Shown: positions 34,807 through 44,294, numbered from the stretch's first letter. The stretch is 64,000 nucleotides of DNA from Roseiarcus sp963753135 (GCA_963753135.1 CAVWBA010000001.1:434001-498000); one strand, 5' to 3'. Numbers and translations: made by a program. The notes: a model not told the origin generated them from the letters alone.

Positions 34807-37800
34807 TTGGCCACGCCGGCCCCAAAACGCGACCTTCGAGTGAGCGCGCTCCCCAGAGGCGCCAGAATAAGGCGCCTGATCCTCGTTGTTCTGACCGTTT
34901 GGGCGTCAGGGCCGTCAATTGCGCAAGCGCCGGCCCCTCAGCCCCGCGCCGATCAAGAGCCGATCACCCCGATCCCATCTTCATCGGTCGAGGATCCGCG
35001 GCAGGTAGCGCTCGGCGATCGCCTGTTCCACGACCCGCGTCTTTCGTATGAGAACACCCACAGCTGCAATTCATGTCATGACACATCGACAAACGGCGCG
35101 ACCGGCCCCGGCGCAATGCCCGGCGGCGGCGCGCTGAACATCCCGACCGTGTTCAACGCTGCCCTGAACTTCCGCCTGAACTGGGAAGGCGATGTTCGCA
35201 CGCTTGAAGCCCAGGCCGAGCAAACCCTGAGCAAACCGCAGATGATGGGGTCGAACGAGGAGGAGGCGTTGCGAAGACTGCGGGCCGACCCGAATGTCGC
35301 TCGTCAGTTTCGCGAAGCCTTTGGCCGCGAGCCGGATGATGCCGGACTCGTCGAGGCCATCGCCGCCTACGAGCGGACCCTCCTCACGCCCGGAAGCCGA
35401 TTTGATCGGTGGCTCAAGGGCGACGTCAACGCCATCACCGCCAAGGAGTTCGCCGGGTATCAGATGTTCAAGTCGTTTGGCTGCATCTCGTGCCATCAAG
35501 GCGTGAATGTCGGCGGCAACATGTATCAGCGTCATGGGATATTTCATCCGCTTGCCTCTCCCAATCCCGAGATCGTTCGTGTCCCGAGCTTGCGGAACGT
35601 CGCGGTCACGCCGCCCTATTTTCACGACGGAAGCGCGGCCACCCTGTCAAAGGCGGTCAAGGCGATGGGTTATGCCCAGCTCGACCGCACATTGACCGAC
35701 GACCAGACGGAGGCGATCGTCGCCTTCCTCAACACTCTGACCGGGACCTATCTCGGCAAGCCTGTCACCCAGCGGCGGGATTGCGGCAAAACGATGCGCC
35801 CAAGTGAGATCGCCGCCGCCGTCGGCGTGGTGTGCCTGCTGCTCGCGCTCCTGACCTGGCTGTTGGTGCGCGGCATAGTGACCGACGCAGCCGCCTATTC
35901 GAGGACGCTGCGGGTCTTGGACGATTTCGCGCTCGCCGAGGCTTCGCTTCACCGCGACGTACTGCGGGCTCGGGCGGGGTTGCTCACGGACTATGATCCG
36001 CTCGTGGGCTCGTCCGAGCAGATAGACGCCGCGGTCGCGCAACTTCGCGCGCAGGCTGCCTCAGAAGGGCTGGACGCGGGGCCGATCGATCGCCTAGCCG
36101 CCGCCGTCAAAATTGAAGAGAATTTGACCGAGCGTTTCAAGACCGACAATGCGCTCTTGCGCAACTCGCTCTCCTACGTGACTCTGCTGAGCGCAAGTCC
36201 TGGCTGGCACGACCGGGATTTACACCTCCGCGCGCTGGCCACGGCCGTTCTCCAGCTCGCTCTCGATCCTTCGGCGCGCTCCCAGCAGGCCGTCGAAGAG
36301 GGTCTTCTTGATCTTGCAGTGCAGCCGCCGGTCGGGGCGGACCAGGGAACCGCTCAGGCTCTCGCTTCCCACGCTCGCCTCCTGGAAATTATTCTTCCCT
36401 CGGTTGACGACACGCTCAGGGGCCTGCTCGCGGTTCAGACCGGAGAACCGTTGGAAGAGACGCGCGCGCAGTTCGCGCGCTCACACGCGGCCTCGGAGTC
36501 CTCGGCGCAGAAGTTTCGCCTGCTTCTCTATGCGACATCCGTTCTCCTTGCGCTCACCCTCATCGATCTCGGGAGACGGCTCAGGGGCCGCGTGGTGGCG
36601 CTGCGAAAGCAGATGGCGTTCGAGCATCTGATCGCAGAGCAGTCCGCGCGCCTGATCAGCTGCCCCCCTGACGAGACGAAGACGAGGCTCGAGCAGGCCT
36701 TGGCGGAATTTGGAAGAATGGTCGGGGCTGATCGCGCCTACGTCGTGCTCGGCGAAAGCCCTGTGCAGATTTACTCTTGGTCCGAGGACAACGCGCCCTA
36801 TCCCCCCGAGTGGCCGGAGGCTGCTTTTTCGCTGCCTGGCGAGTTCAAACAGATCGGCCTCAACATAATCACTGCGCCGGACGTCGCGCTGCTCCCGCCC
36901 GGCGCCGGTAAGAAGGCGCTTCTTGCCGTCGGGGTTTTTGCTTGGGCCTGCATCGTTCTGCAGCGACCAGGCTATCGAGGCGTCCTGGGGTTCGATAAGC
37001 TTCGCCCCGGTCGCGGGCTGTATCTCCCGCTCGCAACCATGCGTCTTGCCGGAGACGTCATCGCCGACGCTCTCGAGCGCGAAATTCGCGAGCGCGAAAA
37101 AGCCAAATTGAACGAGCGGCTCGAGCGAGCTTTGCGCATGCAGGTGGTCGGCCAGCTTGCGAGCGGCGTCGCTCACAATTTCAACAACATCATCTCCGCG
37201 ATCCTTGGCTACTCCGAAATGGCGAGTTCTGACGTGGAGCGGGGCGGCAAGGCGGCGCGGCGCATTGCCGAGATCGAGAGGGCCGCGGAGCGCGGGCGTG
37301 ACCTTGTCGACAGCATCCTCACTTTCGGACGGAGGCCTCAGCCGCGTTCGTCCCTCGTTTCGATCATTGAATTGCTCAACGAGACGGCCTCGCTCTTGCG
37401 AGCGTCGCTGCCCTCCAGCGTTGAGCTGGTCGTTGCGAACGCGCCCCAAGGCCTCGCGGTGTTCGGCGAGCGAGCGCAGTTGCAGCAGGTCATAGTCAAC
37501 CTATGCAGGAATGCGGCGCAGGCGATGGGGGAAGCGGGGCGCGTCGACGTCTCGGCGGATGCGCAAGATCTTAGAGCCGCCCGCGTCTTCAGCAGCGGAG
37601 AACTGGAGCCGGGCGCCTATGTTCGCATCGCCGTCAGCGATGCAGGCCCCGGCTTTGGCGAAGAGGTCGCGAAGCGCCTGTTCGAGCCGTTTTTCACCAC
37701 GCGCCCCGCAGGAACCGGGCTGGGGCTCGCGACGGTCCGCAAGATCGTTCGCGATCACGATGGCGCCGTCGATGTTGCAAGCGCGCCAGGCAAGGGGAGC

Positions 37801-38283
37801 CGCTTCGAGGTCTGGCTGCCTGCGGCTACGACTGACGCATCAACGGCGGCGAGAGGGAAGCCGGCCGCTCCGCCCCCGCTCGGCCACGGCGAAACCGTGG
37901 CCGTCGTTCACGACGACCGCGACAGTCTTCTCGGCGACGAGGAGATCCTGGCGGCGCTTGGGTACGAGCCGATCGGCTTCGATCGCCCCGCCGACGCCGT
38001 CGCGGCGATCCGTGGCGATCCGGCTCGTTTTGACGCCGTTTTGATTTGCGTGGCGTCCGTCGGGGACGCGCTCCGTCTGGCGCACACGCTTCACGCAATC
38101 GGTCCGCCGCGGCCGATTCTTCTTGCTAGATCCGCTCTCGACATTGGCGTCGACGCCCTCGCTCGGGCAGGCGTTGCGGATCTCGTCCGCCGGCCTCTGG
38201 TTGGCGCCGAACTCGCGTCCGTGCTTGCTCGCTGCCTCGCCTCGGCGAAGACATCGGGCGCGGCGCACGGCATCGCCCGCTAA
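34807..38283 (+). CDS. Diheme cytochrome c peroxidase fused to VirA-like hybrid histidine kinase
   Basis: One open frame of 1158 codons (TTG start; GTG at 34840 is an alternative) encodes two proteins' worth of domains. Residues 1-41 are a signal peptide. Residues 50-315 are a MauG/CcpA-type diheme peroxidase with heme sites CNSCH (87-91) and CISCH (226-230). From Met330 follow a membrane helix, a long sensor region with LHRDVLRARAGLLTDYDPLV (VirA-like/DAHL type), a second helix near 575-590, a GAF-like part, the kinase with GVAHNFNNI (His790), and a C-terminal receiver-like domain lacking the phosphoacceptor Asp (LICVAS). Met330 onward is 829 residues, the size of a free VirA-like kinase. 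The fusion may therefore be real or may come from a lost stop or an indel: a TGA at 35805 in another frame would separate the genes. Confidence 0.8.
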   Translation: MATPAPKRDLRVSALPRGARIRRLILVVLTVWASGPSIAQAPAPQPRADQEPITPIPSSSVEDPRQVALGDRLFHDPRLSYENTHSCNSCHDTSTNGATGPGAMPGGGALNIPTVFNAALNFRLNWEGDVRTLEAQAEQTLSKPQMMGSNEEEALRRLRADPNVARQFREAFGREPDDAGLVEAIAAYERTLLTPGSRFDRWLKGDVNAITAKEFAGYQMFKSFGCISCHQGVNVGGNMYQRHGIFHPLASPNPEIVRVPSLRNVAVTPPYFHDGSAATLSKAVKAMGYAQLDRTLTDDQTEAIVAFLNTLTGTYLGKPVTQRRDCGKTMRPSEIAAAVGVVCLLLALLTWLLVRGIVTDAAAYSRTLRVLDDFALAEASLHRDVLRARAGLLTDYDPLVGSSEQIDAAVAQLRAQAASEGLDAGPIDRLAAAVKIEENLTERFKTDNALLRNSLSYVTLLSASPGWHDRDLHLRALATAVLQLALDPSARSQQAVEEGLLDLAVQPPVGADQGTAQALASHARLLEIILPSVDDTLRGLLAVQTGEPLEETRAQFARSHAASESSAQKFRLLLYATSVLLALTLIDLGRRLRGRVVALRKQMAFEHLIAEQSARLISCPPDETKTRLEQALAEFGRMVGADRAYVVLGESPVQIYSWSEDNAPYPPEWPEAAFSLPGEFKQIGLNIITAPDVALLPPGAGKKALLAVGVFAWACIVLQRPGYRGVLGFDKLRPGRGLYLPLATMRLAGDVIADALEREIREREKAKLNERLERALRMQVVGQLASGVAHNFNNIISAILGYSEMASSDVERGGKAARRIAEIERAAERGRDLVDSILTFGRRPQPRSSLVSIIELLNETASLLRASLPSSVELVVANAPQGLAVFGERAQLQQVIVNLCRNAAQAMGEAGRVDVSADAQDLRAARVFSSGELEPGAYVRIAVSDAGPGFGEEVAKRLFEPFFTTRPAGTGLGLATVRKIVRDHDGAVDVASAPGKGSRFEVWLPAATTDASTAARGKPAAPPPLGHGETVAVVHDDRDSLLGDEEILAALGYEPIGFDRPADAVAAIRGDPARFDAVLICVASVGDALRLAHTLHAIGPPRPILLARSALDIGVDALARAGVADLVRRPLVGAELASVLARCLASAKTSGAAHGIAR

Positions 38284-38365
38284 GGCGAAAGCCCAGAGGA
38301 TCACTGACGCCGCGGGCGCCGGCCAAGCGAGCGGAAGCTTGCTCGACGTCCCGCCATCCGGCGCT

Positions 38366-38385
38366 GCGTTACAGACGTAACGCAA
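38366..38385. promoter_or_regulatory. Perfect inverted repeat, operator-like
   Basis: TGCGTTAC-AGAC-GTAACGCA has 8-bp arms and a 4-base centre, located between the kinase stop and the glycosyltransferase gene (start 150 bases downstream). No T run follows, so it resembles a binding site for a dimeric regulator more than a terminator. The regulator is unknown. Confidence 0.45.
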
Positions 38386-38534
38386 TATCCGATCTCTGAA
38401 ACTCTCCCGTAGCCGGGCTCCCTCAACGTGCGGACCGTCAGGTTGGCTCGCGCCGGCCGGAGATTGCGCCGAAGGGCGCCGCGTCCGTGAAAGATACACG
38501 GGATGCGCGCCTCGCCCGGCAACAGAGGACCAAA

Positions 38535-39890
38535 ATGATGAAAATTCTTTTCGCTTCGACGCCGGCGACGGGCCATATCAATCCGCTGCTTGCGATCGTG
38601 CATATGCTGCGCGCCGAAGGCCACGACATCACCTTCCTGACCGGCAGCGTGTTCCGCGACCGCATCGAAAACAGCGGAGCGAAATTCGTTTCGCTTCAGG
38701 GCGCCGCAGATTTCGATGGGCGGAACCTTCTCTCCGTGGCTCCCGAACTGAAAGACATTCCGCCGGGACTCGAATGGTTCCGGGTTGCTATCGAGCGCTT
38801 CTTCCTCGATCGCCTCCCGGCGCAGCACGAGAGTTTAGTGCAGGCGGTGCAGGAATGTCAGGCTGACGTTATCGTTGGCGATGACATGTTCTTTGGCGCG
38901 CTGCCGATGTTGCTCGGATCGCGGTCAAACCGACCACCCATCGTTCTCTGCGGCACCTCGTTTCTGCATTTGGCGCGGGAGGACGGCGCGCCGAACTTCC
39001 TTGGCTTGCCGCCTGCGACGACAGAGGAGCAGCGTCGTCAATATGCGGAGAAGGCGCGGGAGTTTGACGAAACCGTCGATCAGCCCGCGCTAGTTCGTCT
39101 GAACGAGATATTGAAGACCCTGGGTGTTGGCCCGCTGTCAACGCCGATTTTCCATTCTGTCGTCGAACTCGCCGACGCCTATATGCAGTTGTCAGCGCCG
39201 CGCTTCGAATTTCCGCGCCAGATCCCGTCCTCGGTGCATTTCGTCGGCACGCCTCCAATCATCCCGGGCCAGGCTCCGCTGCCGCCCTGGGCGCACGAGC
39301 TCGATGGTTCGCGCAAGGTCGTGTTGGTGACGCAAGGGACGGTGGCCAACCACAATTTCGGGTTATTGATCGCCCCGACGTTCGCCGCGCTTGCCAACGA
39401 GCCTGATGTGCTCGTCGTTGCGACGACGGGCGGACGCCCGGTCGATGCCATTCCGTGCGCCATCCCGTCGAATGCGCGGGTCGCCAGCTTCCTGCCGTTC
39501 GAATGGTTGCTGCCCCGCGTGAACGCGCTCGTCACCAATGGCGGCTATGGCAGCGTCAACCAGGCTATGAGCTTTGGCGTTCCGCTGGTCACTGCGGGAA
39601 TGACCGAGGACAAGGCCGACGTCAACGCACGAGTGGCGTGGTCCGGCGTGGGCGTCAATCTCGCCACCAACGAGCCGACGCAAGAAGCGCTGCACGCCGC
39701 CGTCCGCACCGTGCTCGATCGCCCGGCTTACCGCATGCGCGCGTCGCAAATGGCTGACGAATTCGCCCGCATCGACACGCGATCCGAGGTTCTGTCGATC
39801 ATCAAACAGGTGGTCGTCAATCAGAAGCTCGAGTTGTTGGCGGAGACGATGGGGACAAGCGGGGCCCAGCGCGCGGTTCGCCAGCGGTGA
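38535..39890 (+). CDS. Glycosyltransferase, GT1 (UGT/MGT-like) family
   Basis: A 451-residue GT-B fold enzyme that would transfer a sugar from a nucleotide donor to a small hydrophobic acceptor. N-terminal MMKILFASTPATGHINPLLAIVHMLRAEGHDITFLTG and the C-terminal donor-binding signature VTNGGYGSVNQAMSFGVPLVTAGMTEDKADVNARV, a variant of the macrolide-glycosyltransferase HGG motif with N for H, define it. The ATG pair at 38535 follows AGAGGA; the longer frame (38487) has no RBS. The next gene is a Bcr/CflA efflux pump, which suggests modification and export of a toxic or signalling compound, but no substrate can be named. Confidence 0.88.
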   Translation: MMKILFASTPATGHINPLLAIVHMLRAEGHDITFLTGSVFRDRIENSGAKFVSLQGAADFDGRNLLSVAPELKDIPPGLEWFRVAIERFFLDRLPAQHESLVQAVQECQADVIVGDDMFFGALPMLLGSRSNRPPIVLCGTSFLHLAREDGAPNFLGLPPATTEEQRRQYAEKAREFDETVDQPALVRLNEILKTLGVGPLSTPIFHSVVELADAYMQLSAPRFEFPRQIPSSVHFVGTPPIIPGQAPLPPWAHELDGSRKVVLVTQGTVANHNFGLLIAPTFAALANEPDVLVVATTGGRPVDAIPCAIPSNARVASFLPFEWLLPRVNALVTNGGYGSVNQAMSFGVPLVTAGMTEDKADVNARVAWSGVGVNLATNEPTQEALHAAVRTVLDRPAYRMRASQMADEFARIDTRSEVLSIIKQVVVNQKLELLAETMGTSGAQRAVRQR

Positions 39891-39910
39891 ATCGAACCTA
39901 AGCCCGTAGC

Positions 39911-39940
39911 GAAGGAGGGGGAGTCGATCTCCCCTCCTTC
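39911..39940 (+). terminator. Strong hairpin after the glycosyltransferase gene
   Basis: GAAGGAGGGGGAG and CTCCCCTCCTTC arms form a 12-bp stem with a short TCGAT loop 20 bases after the stop. No clear T run follows, so termination may be partial and the downstream transporter could still be read through. Confidence 0.6.
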
Positions 39941-39973
39941 AGCAAGATCCGAGACTTCGAAGATTTGGCGTCC

Positions 39974-41236
39974 ATGCAAATTCGGCCATCCTCCTTTGCC
40001 TTCATGCTCATGCTCGGCTTTCTGGCCGCCGTGCCGTATTCCGGCATCGACATCAATTTGCCAGCGCTGGCGGCCACTGGCGCCACGCTTGGCGTGAGCC
40101 CCTCGGAAGTCGGCCTGACGATGAGCGCCTTCATGCTCAGCCTCGCTGTGGCCCCGCTCATCTATGGGCCCATCTCCGACCGGTTTGGCCGCAAGCCCGT
40201 CATCGCGTTCGGCGTCACGCTGTTCGTGGCCGCGAGCCTCGCCTGCGCCGTCGCGCAGTCGTTGTCCGCTTTATTGGTTTTCCGCTTCGTTCAGGGGATC
40301 GGCGCCGCCAGCACCATGATGACCTTCGCCATCATTCGCGACTTGTTCGACGAAGCGACCGCACGCGGCAAGATCGCCAACATGGCCGTCGCCGTCAATG
40401 TCGTGACGGTGATCGCGCCGACCGCGGGCGCCGCGCTCTTGACGATCGGCGGCTGGCGGTCGATCTATGCGATCCAGGCTGGGATCGGCGCTCTTCTCTT
40501 GCTGGCTGTGATGCTTGGATTTGCCGAGAGCGCCAGGCTCGATGCCGCCAAACGGCTCGCGCCACAGATTGTGATCCGAAGCTATGTTCGCGTCCTCACG
40601 CATCCGGTTTCGCTCGCATACATCCTGGTTGGCGCTGCAAGCGGCGCGACGGTTTTTGCCTATGTCACTGGCTCCTCGCTGTTCTTCATTGGCGTCGTGG
40701 GATTGCGGCCGGACCAATATGGTCTGATTTTCAGCGCCTGTTCGGCGGCGGTCATGGGCGGCGCGCTGCTCGACGGCCGGCTTGGCCGCCTCGGCGTATC
40801 GGGGGCTTCCGTATTGACGATCGGCTTTACGCTCTCGGCCGCCGCCGCCGCCGGGCTGCTCGCCATAACCTTGGCCGGCTGGGCGCAACCGGCCGTCGTC
40901 GCCATGCTCTTGATGGCGGTGGCGCTCGCTTTCGGCATGACCATGCCCAATATCATGAATGCAACGATGGCGCCGCTGCCGGACATCGCCGGCGCCGTAA
41001 GCGCCGCGGCCGGGAGCATTCAGATGACGGCTGGCGCGGCGGCGAGCGGCCTGGTCGCCGTGCTGTTTGACGGGCGGTCGGCGCTTTCGATGGCGGCGGT
41101 GATCGCCGCCTGCTCGCTGCTCGCGCTGATCGGATATGTCCTTGTCGCCCGTTCCGCCGAGCGCCGCACTCATTCGAAGGCGGTTCTGGCGTCACCGGTC
41201 ATCGACGTCGCAGCAGGACTGCCAGAGAAACTCTAG
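39974..41236 (+). CDS. Bcr/CflA-type multidrug MFS transporter
   Basis: A 420-residue drug:proton antiporter of the Bcr/CflA subfamily with twelve membrane helices. Distinctive segments are VPYSGIDINLPALAATGATLGVSPSEVGLTMSAFMLSLAVAPLIYGPISDRFGRKPV (the GPISDRFGRKP loop) and RFVQGIGAASTMMTFAIIRDLFD. ATG at 39974 is chosen; a TTG nine bases upstream is possible. It follows the glycosyltransferase gene on the same strand after a hairpin, and it is convergent with ligC, whose stop is 28 bases away. Confidence 0.9.
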   Translation: MQIRPSSFAFMLMLGFLAAVPYSGIDINLPALAATGATLGVSPSEVGLTMSAFMLSLAVAPLIYGPISDRFGRKPVIAFGVTLFVAASLACAVAQSLSALLVFRFVQGIGAASTMMTFAIIRDLFDEATARGKIANMAVAVNVVTVIAPTAGAALLTIGGWRSIYAIQAGIGALLLLAVMLGFAESARLDAAKRLAPQIVIRSYVRVLTHPVSLAYILVGAASGATVFAYVTGSSLFFIGVVGLRPDQYGLIFSACSAAVMGGALLDGRLGRLGVSGASVLTIGFTLSAAAAAGLLAITLAGWAQPAVVAMLLMAVALAFGMTMPNIMNATMAPLPDIAGAVSAAAGSIQMTAGAAASGLVAVLFDGRSALSMAAVIAACSLLALIGYVLVARSAERRTHSKAVLASPVIDVAAGLPEKL

Positions 41237-41264
41237 GGTAGCGAAGGCCGAGGTGGACGAAATG

Positions 41265-42224
41265 TCAGCCTGCCGCGAGTTGCCTCTCCAGCTGATCCAA
41301 TACCCTGTAACAGGGCATGACCTGCTCGACGCTTGCGTTGGGCTCGCGGCCCTCGCGGATAGCGGCGAAGAATTCGCGGTCCTGCAATTCGATGCCGTTC
41401 ATGCTGACGTCGACATGTGCAACGTCGATCTTTTCGTCCTTGCCGTTATAGAGATCGTCGTAGCGGGCGATATAGGTCGCCGTGTCGCCGATGTAGCGAA
41501 AGAACGTGCCGAGCGGGCCTTCATTGTTGAACGAGAGCGAGAGCGTGCAGATCGCGCCGTTCTCGGCCTTCAATTGGATGCTCATGTCCATCGCGATGCC
41601 AAGGGTGGGGTGGATGGGCCCTTGCAACGCGTTGGCTTTGACGATTGGCGAGCGGCATTGATACGCGAAGAGGTCGACCGTGTGCGCGGCGTGATGCCAG
41701 AGCAGATGGTCGGTCCAGGAGCGCGGCTGGCCAAGCGCGTTCATGTTGGTGCGGCGGAAGAAGAAGGTCTGCACGTCCATCTGCTGGATATGGAGCTCGT
41801 CCTTCAAAATTCGCTGGCGCACGAACTGATGGCTCGGGTTGAAGCGGCGCGTATGGCCGACCATGGCGACGAGCCCGCTTCTCTTCTGCTCCGCGACCAC
41901 CGCTTCGGCGTCCTTGAGAGCATCGGCGAGCGGAATCTCGATCTGCACATGCTTGCCGGCCCTGAGGCACTGCAGAGCCTGCGCGGCGTGCATTTGGGTC
42001 GGCGTCGCCAGGATGACCGCGTCGAGTCCGGGCAGTTTGAGCGTCTCGGCGAGATCGGTCGCAGCGTGGCCGACGCCATATTTCGCCGCCGCCTCCTTGG
42101 TCTTGTCGAGCTCGCGGCCGACGACCGAGATGACCTCGACCCCATCGATCAGCTTGATCGCGTCGAGATGCCTCAAGCCGAAGGCGCCGGCGCCGGCGAG
42201 CGCGACTTTGATCGGGTTGGCCAT
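41265..42224 (-). CDS. ligC: 4-carboxy-2-hydroxymuconate-6-semialdehyde dehydrogenase
   Basis: A 319-residue Gfo/Idh/MocA-family dehydrogenase. In the protocatechuate 4,5-cleavage pathway LigC oxidises the ring-fission product (as hemiacetal) to 2-pyrone-4,6-dicarboxylate with NAD(P)+. The N-terminal Rossmann motif is VALAGAGAFGLRHLDAI, followed by VVGRELDKTKEAAAKYGVG, EIPLADALKDAEAVV, GHTRRFNPSHQFVR and WTDHLLWHHAAHTVDLF, all characteristic of this subgroup. The neighbourhood (ligAB, ligI, ligK on the same strand) supports the assignment. It is separated from ligAB by a broken higBA module. Confidence 0.9.
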   Translation of the reverse strand: MANPIKVALAGAGAFGLRHLDAIKLIDGVEVISVVGRELDKTKEAAAKYGVGHAATDLAETLKLPGLDAVILATPTQMHAAQALQCLRAGKHVQIEIPLADALKDAEAVVAEQKRSGLVAMVGHTRRFNPSHQFVRQRILKDELHIQQMDVQTFFFRRTNMNALGQPRSWTDHLLWHHAAHTVDLFAYQCRSPIVKANALQGPIHPTLGIAMDMSIQLKAENGAICTLSLSFNNEGPLGTFFRYIGDTATYIARYDDLYNGKDEKIDVAHVDVSMNGIELQDREFFAAIREGREPNASVEQVMPCYRVLDQLERQLAAG

Positions 42225-42253
42225 GAGGCTCCTCGGATTCTATCAGGGTCCCG

Positions 42254-42549
42254 TCAGGCGACTTTCGGCTCTAGGGGCTTCACTTTGATTTTTTCGGCGC
42301 GCAACCGAACCTGCGCCAGGTCGAAACTCATCTGCATCCTGAGCCAGAAGTCGGCCGCGCCTCCGAATGCCTTTTCGAGCGTACAGCCATTTCCGGAGAG
42401 ATGCCGTTCTCCCCACGAAGGACGCGATAGAGTTGTTGTCTCGTCACGCCAAGCCCTTCAGCGGCTTCGGCGACGGAAAGGCCATACTCCTCGATGTTGT
42501 CCTTTACCAACCCCCCCGGATGGGGTGGGTTCTTCATGCGCGGCGCCAT
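42254..42549 (-). pseudogene. higA: HigA-type antitoxin, frameshifted
   Basis: The frame from 42549 encodes MAPRMKNPPHPGGLVKDNIEEYGLSVAEAAEGLGVTRQQLYRVLRGENGISPEMAVR, an XRE helix-turn-helix of the HigA/VapI family. It then loses homology. Adding one base in the CGCTCG stretch near 42380 restores LEKAFGGAADFWLRMQMSFDLAQVR and a 98-residue protein ending at 42254. Either a decayed antitoxin or a one-base consensus error. It would neutralise the HigB toxin just upstream and repress the module. Confidence 0.8.
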
Positions 42550-42563
42550 TTTAGTCCTCCTCA

Positions 42564-42836
42564 TCAGTGGTAGTCGACAAGGTCGACGTTCGACGCCTCG
42601 CCCCCTCAAACCGGATGATAATCCGCCAGTTCGCACGGACCGTCAGAGCCCAATAGCCTTTGAGGTCTCCCTTCAGCTGGTGCAGTCGAAACGATGGCTG
42701 GTTGAGGTCGTCAATCGAGCCTGCCGCTTCAAGAGCGGAGAGGTGAGTCGATTTTCTCAACTAAGTCAGCGGCGCTCTTGCTGCGGTCGTCCTCCTCGAA
42801 AAGGCGTTTCTGGCCTTTGTGTTTGAAGCTTTTCAA
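42564..42836 (-). pseudogene. higB: HigB-type toxin, frameshifted twice
   Basis: Three frames together give a normal 90-residue HigB, an mRNA interferase that acts on translating ribosomes: SFKHKGQKRLFEEDDRSKSAADLVEK, then HLSALEAAGSIDDLNQPSFRLHQLKGDLKGYWALTVRANWRIIIRFEG, then GEASNVDLVDYH. The breaks are one extra A in an A run near 42747 and one missing G in a G run near 42600. The start is TTG at 42836, or GTG at 42840 with another indel. Toxin-before-antitoxin order is normal for higBA. Homopolymer indels point to sequence error or to a dead module. Confidence 0.75.
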
Positions 42837-42853
42837 TCACAGCAGGATAACAC

Positions 42854-42863
42854 GTAACGTTAC
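42854..42863. promoter_or_regulatory. Palindromic operator candidate upstream of higB
   Basis: GTAACGTTAC is a perfect 10-bp palindrome 18 bases upstream of the higB start, in the place where HigA-type antitoxins bind their own promoter. Assignment to HigA is inferred from position. Confidence 0.45.
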
Positions 42864-42979
42864 ACGCTACAACTCGGGTGCGTCTATGTCGGCTATTGAA
42901 AATCGTTCTTCGCGGATCGGAGCCTCCGAAGGAGCCCGTCGGCGACATCAAGCCAGCCCTTCCCTGAACGGATCAAAGC

Positions 42980-44291
42980 TTACGCCGCATTCTCCAGGAT
43001 GAGATGGCCGACAGCGGTGTTGGACGCCGGGACATGATAGAACCGGTGAGCGACTTTCGGCTTGGGGCCGCCGCTGACGACATCCGACATCGCTCCTCGC
43101 GCAACCAGCCACATCACAAGCTCGATGCCTTCGGATCCCGCCTCGCGGATGTATTCGATATTAGGCGTTTTCGATAGGCCTTGGGGATCGTCGATCAGCC
43201 GGTCGAGGAATTTCTTGTCCCACTCCTTGTTGATAAGCCCGGCGCGCGGCCCTTGAAGCTGATGGCTCATGCCGCCCGTGCCCCAGACATGAACGTTGAT
43301 GTCCTCCGGGTAGCTCATCAATCGCCTTGCCGATCGCGCGGCCGAGCGCAAGGCAGCGCGCGCCCGAGGGCACCGGGTGCTGCACGACATTGACCGCGAA
43401 GGGGATGATCCTGCATGGCCATTCTTTCACCTCGCCGAAGACGCAGGAGAGCGGCACGGTCAGCCCATGGTCGACGTCAATCTCGTTGACCATGGTCAGA
43501 TCGAAATCCTGCTGGATCACTTCCGAGGCGATATGCGAGGCCAGTTCCGGGTCGCCGACGACTTTCGGCACCGGGCGCGCGCCATAGCCTTCGTCGGCGG
43601 GATTGAATTCCGGCCCGGTCATGATCGCGAAGGTCGGGATCATGGCGAGACTGAAGGCGGTCGCGTGATCGTTATAGACGGCGACGATTACGTCGGGCTT
43701 ATGCGTCTTCATCCATTGCTTGTCGAAATCGTATCCGGCGAAGACCGGCTTCCAATAATCTTCCTTTGTCTTGCCGAGGTCGAAGGCGGCGCCGACGGCG
43801 GGGATGTGCGAGGTGTAAAGGGAGGCGGTGATGCGGGCCATGTTTAAATCTCTTGTCCGAAGCGTCATCAGCGCCGTCACGCCTTCGCGCGGGCGCTGGG
43901 CGTCGCCGTGCTCTCCGATCCTGCGATTTCCCTCGATTGTCCGGCCGCCCTTGATCATCATCTCGCGATATTCCTGCTCGGTCATGCCGGTCATGGAGCC
44001 CGCCATCTGCTGAAAGCTCTTGCCGTCCGTCGCGCCGATCTTGGCCAGGAAATAGATGTTGCCGCCGAGCTCGATGCAGCGGTTGAGGTCGCGCGCAAGG
44101 ACCGCTTGCTTCTGCTCCTCGCTCATCTTCCATTCGTCGAGATAAAGCCGTTCGTCGGCCTTGAAGCGGGCGCGGTTCTCGGGCTTCATCAGCGACATGC
44201 AGAACTGGTTCAGCCAATAGCCCTTGCGCGACTGCTCGGCGTCGAAGACGGTCGTGCCGGGAATGTCGGAATAGGGCTTTTCGAGCGCCAT
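42980..44291 (-). CDS. ligAB: Protocatechuate 4,5-dioxygenase, alpha (LigA) and beta (LigB) parts in one frame (frameshifted)
   Basis: This extradiol dioxygenase opens protocatechuate between carbons 4 and 5 using Fe(II). Residues 1-140 are LigA-like (GYWLNQFCMSLMKPENRARFKADERLYLDEW, ELGGNIYFLAKIGATDG). From MARITASLYTSHIPAVGAAFDLGKT the LigB catalytic subunit follows, with YNDHATAFSLAMIPTFAI and GLTVPLSCVFGE. Near 43315 the frame breaks; removing one base restores SYPEDINVHVWGTGGMSHQL and ends at 42980. The LigA-LigB junction has an RBS-like AAGAGA before ATG 43841, and removing one C upstream would create a LigA stop at 43877-43879. The fusion itself may therefore be an indel artefact. Confidence 0.88.
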
Positions 44292-44294
44292 GGT

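Noticed and set aside
41645..41842. Small plus-strand frames opposite ligC
   Set aside because: Shadows of the conserved minus-strand gene.
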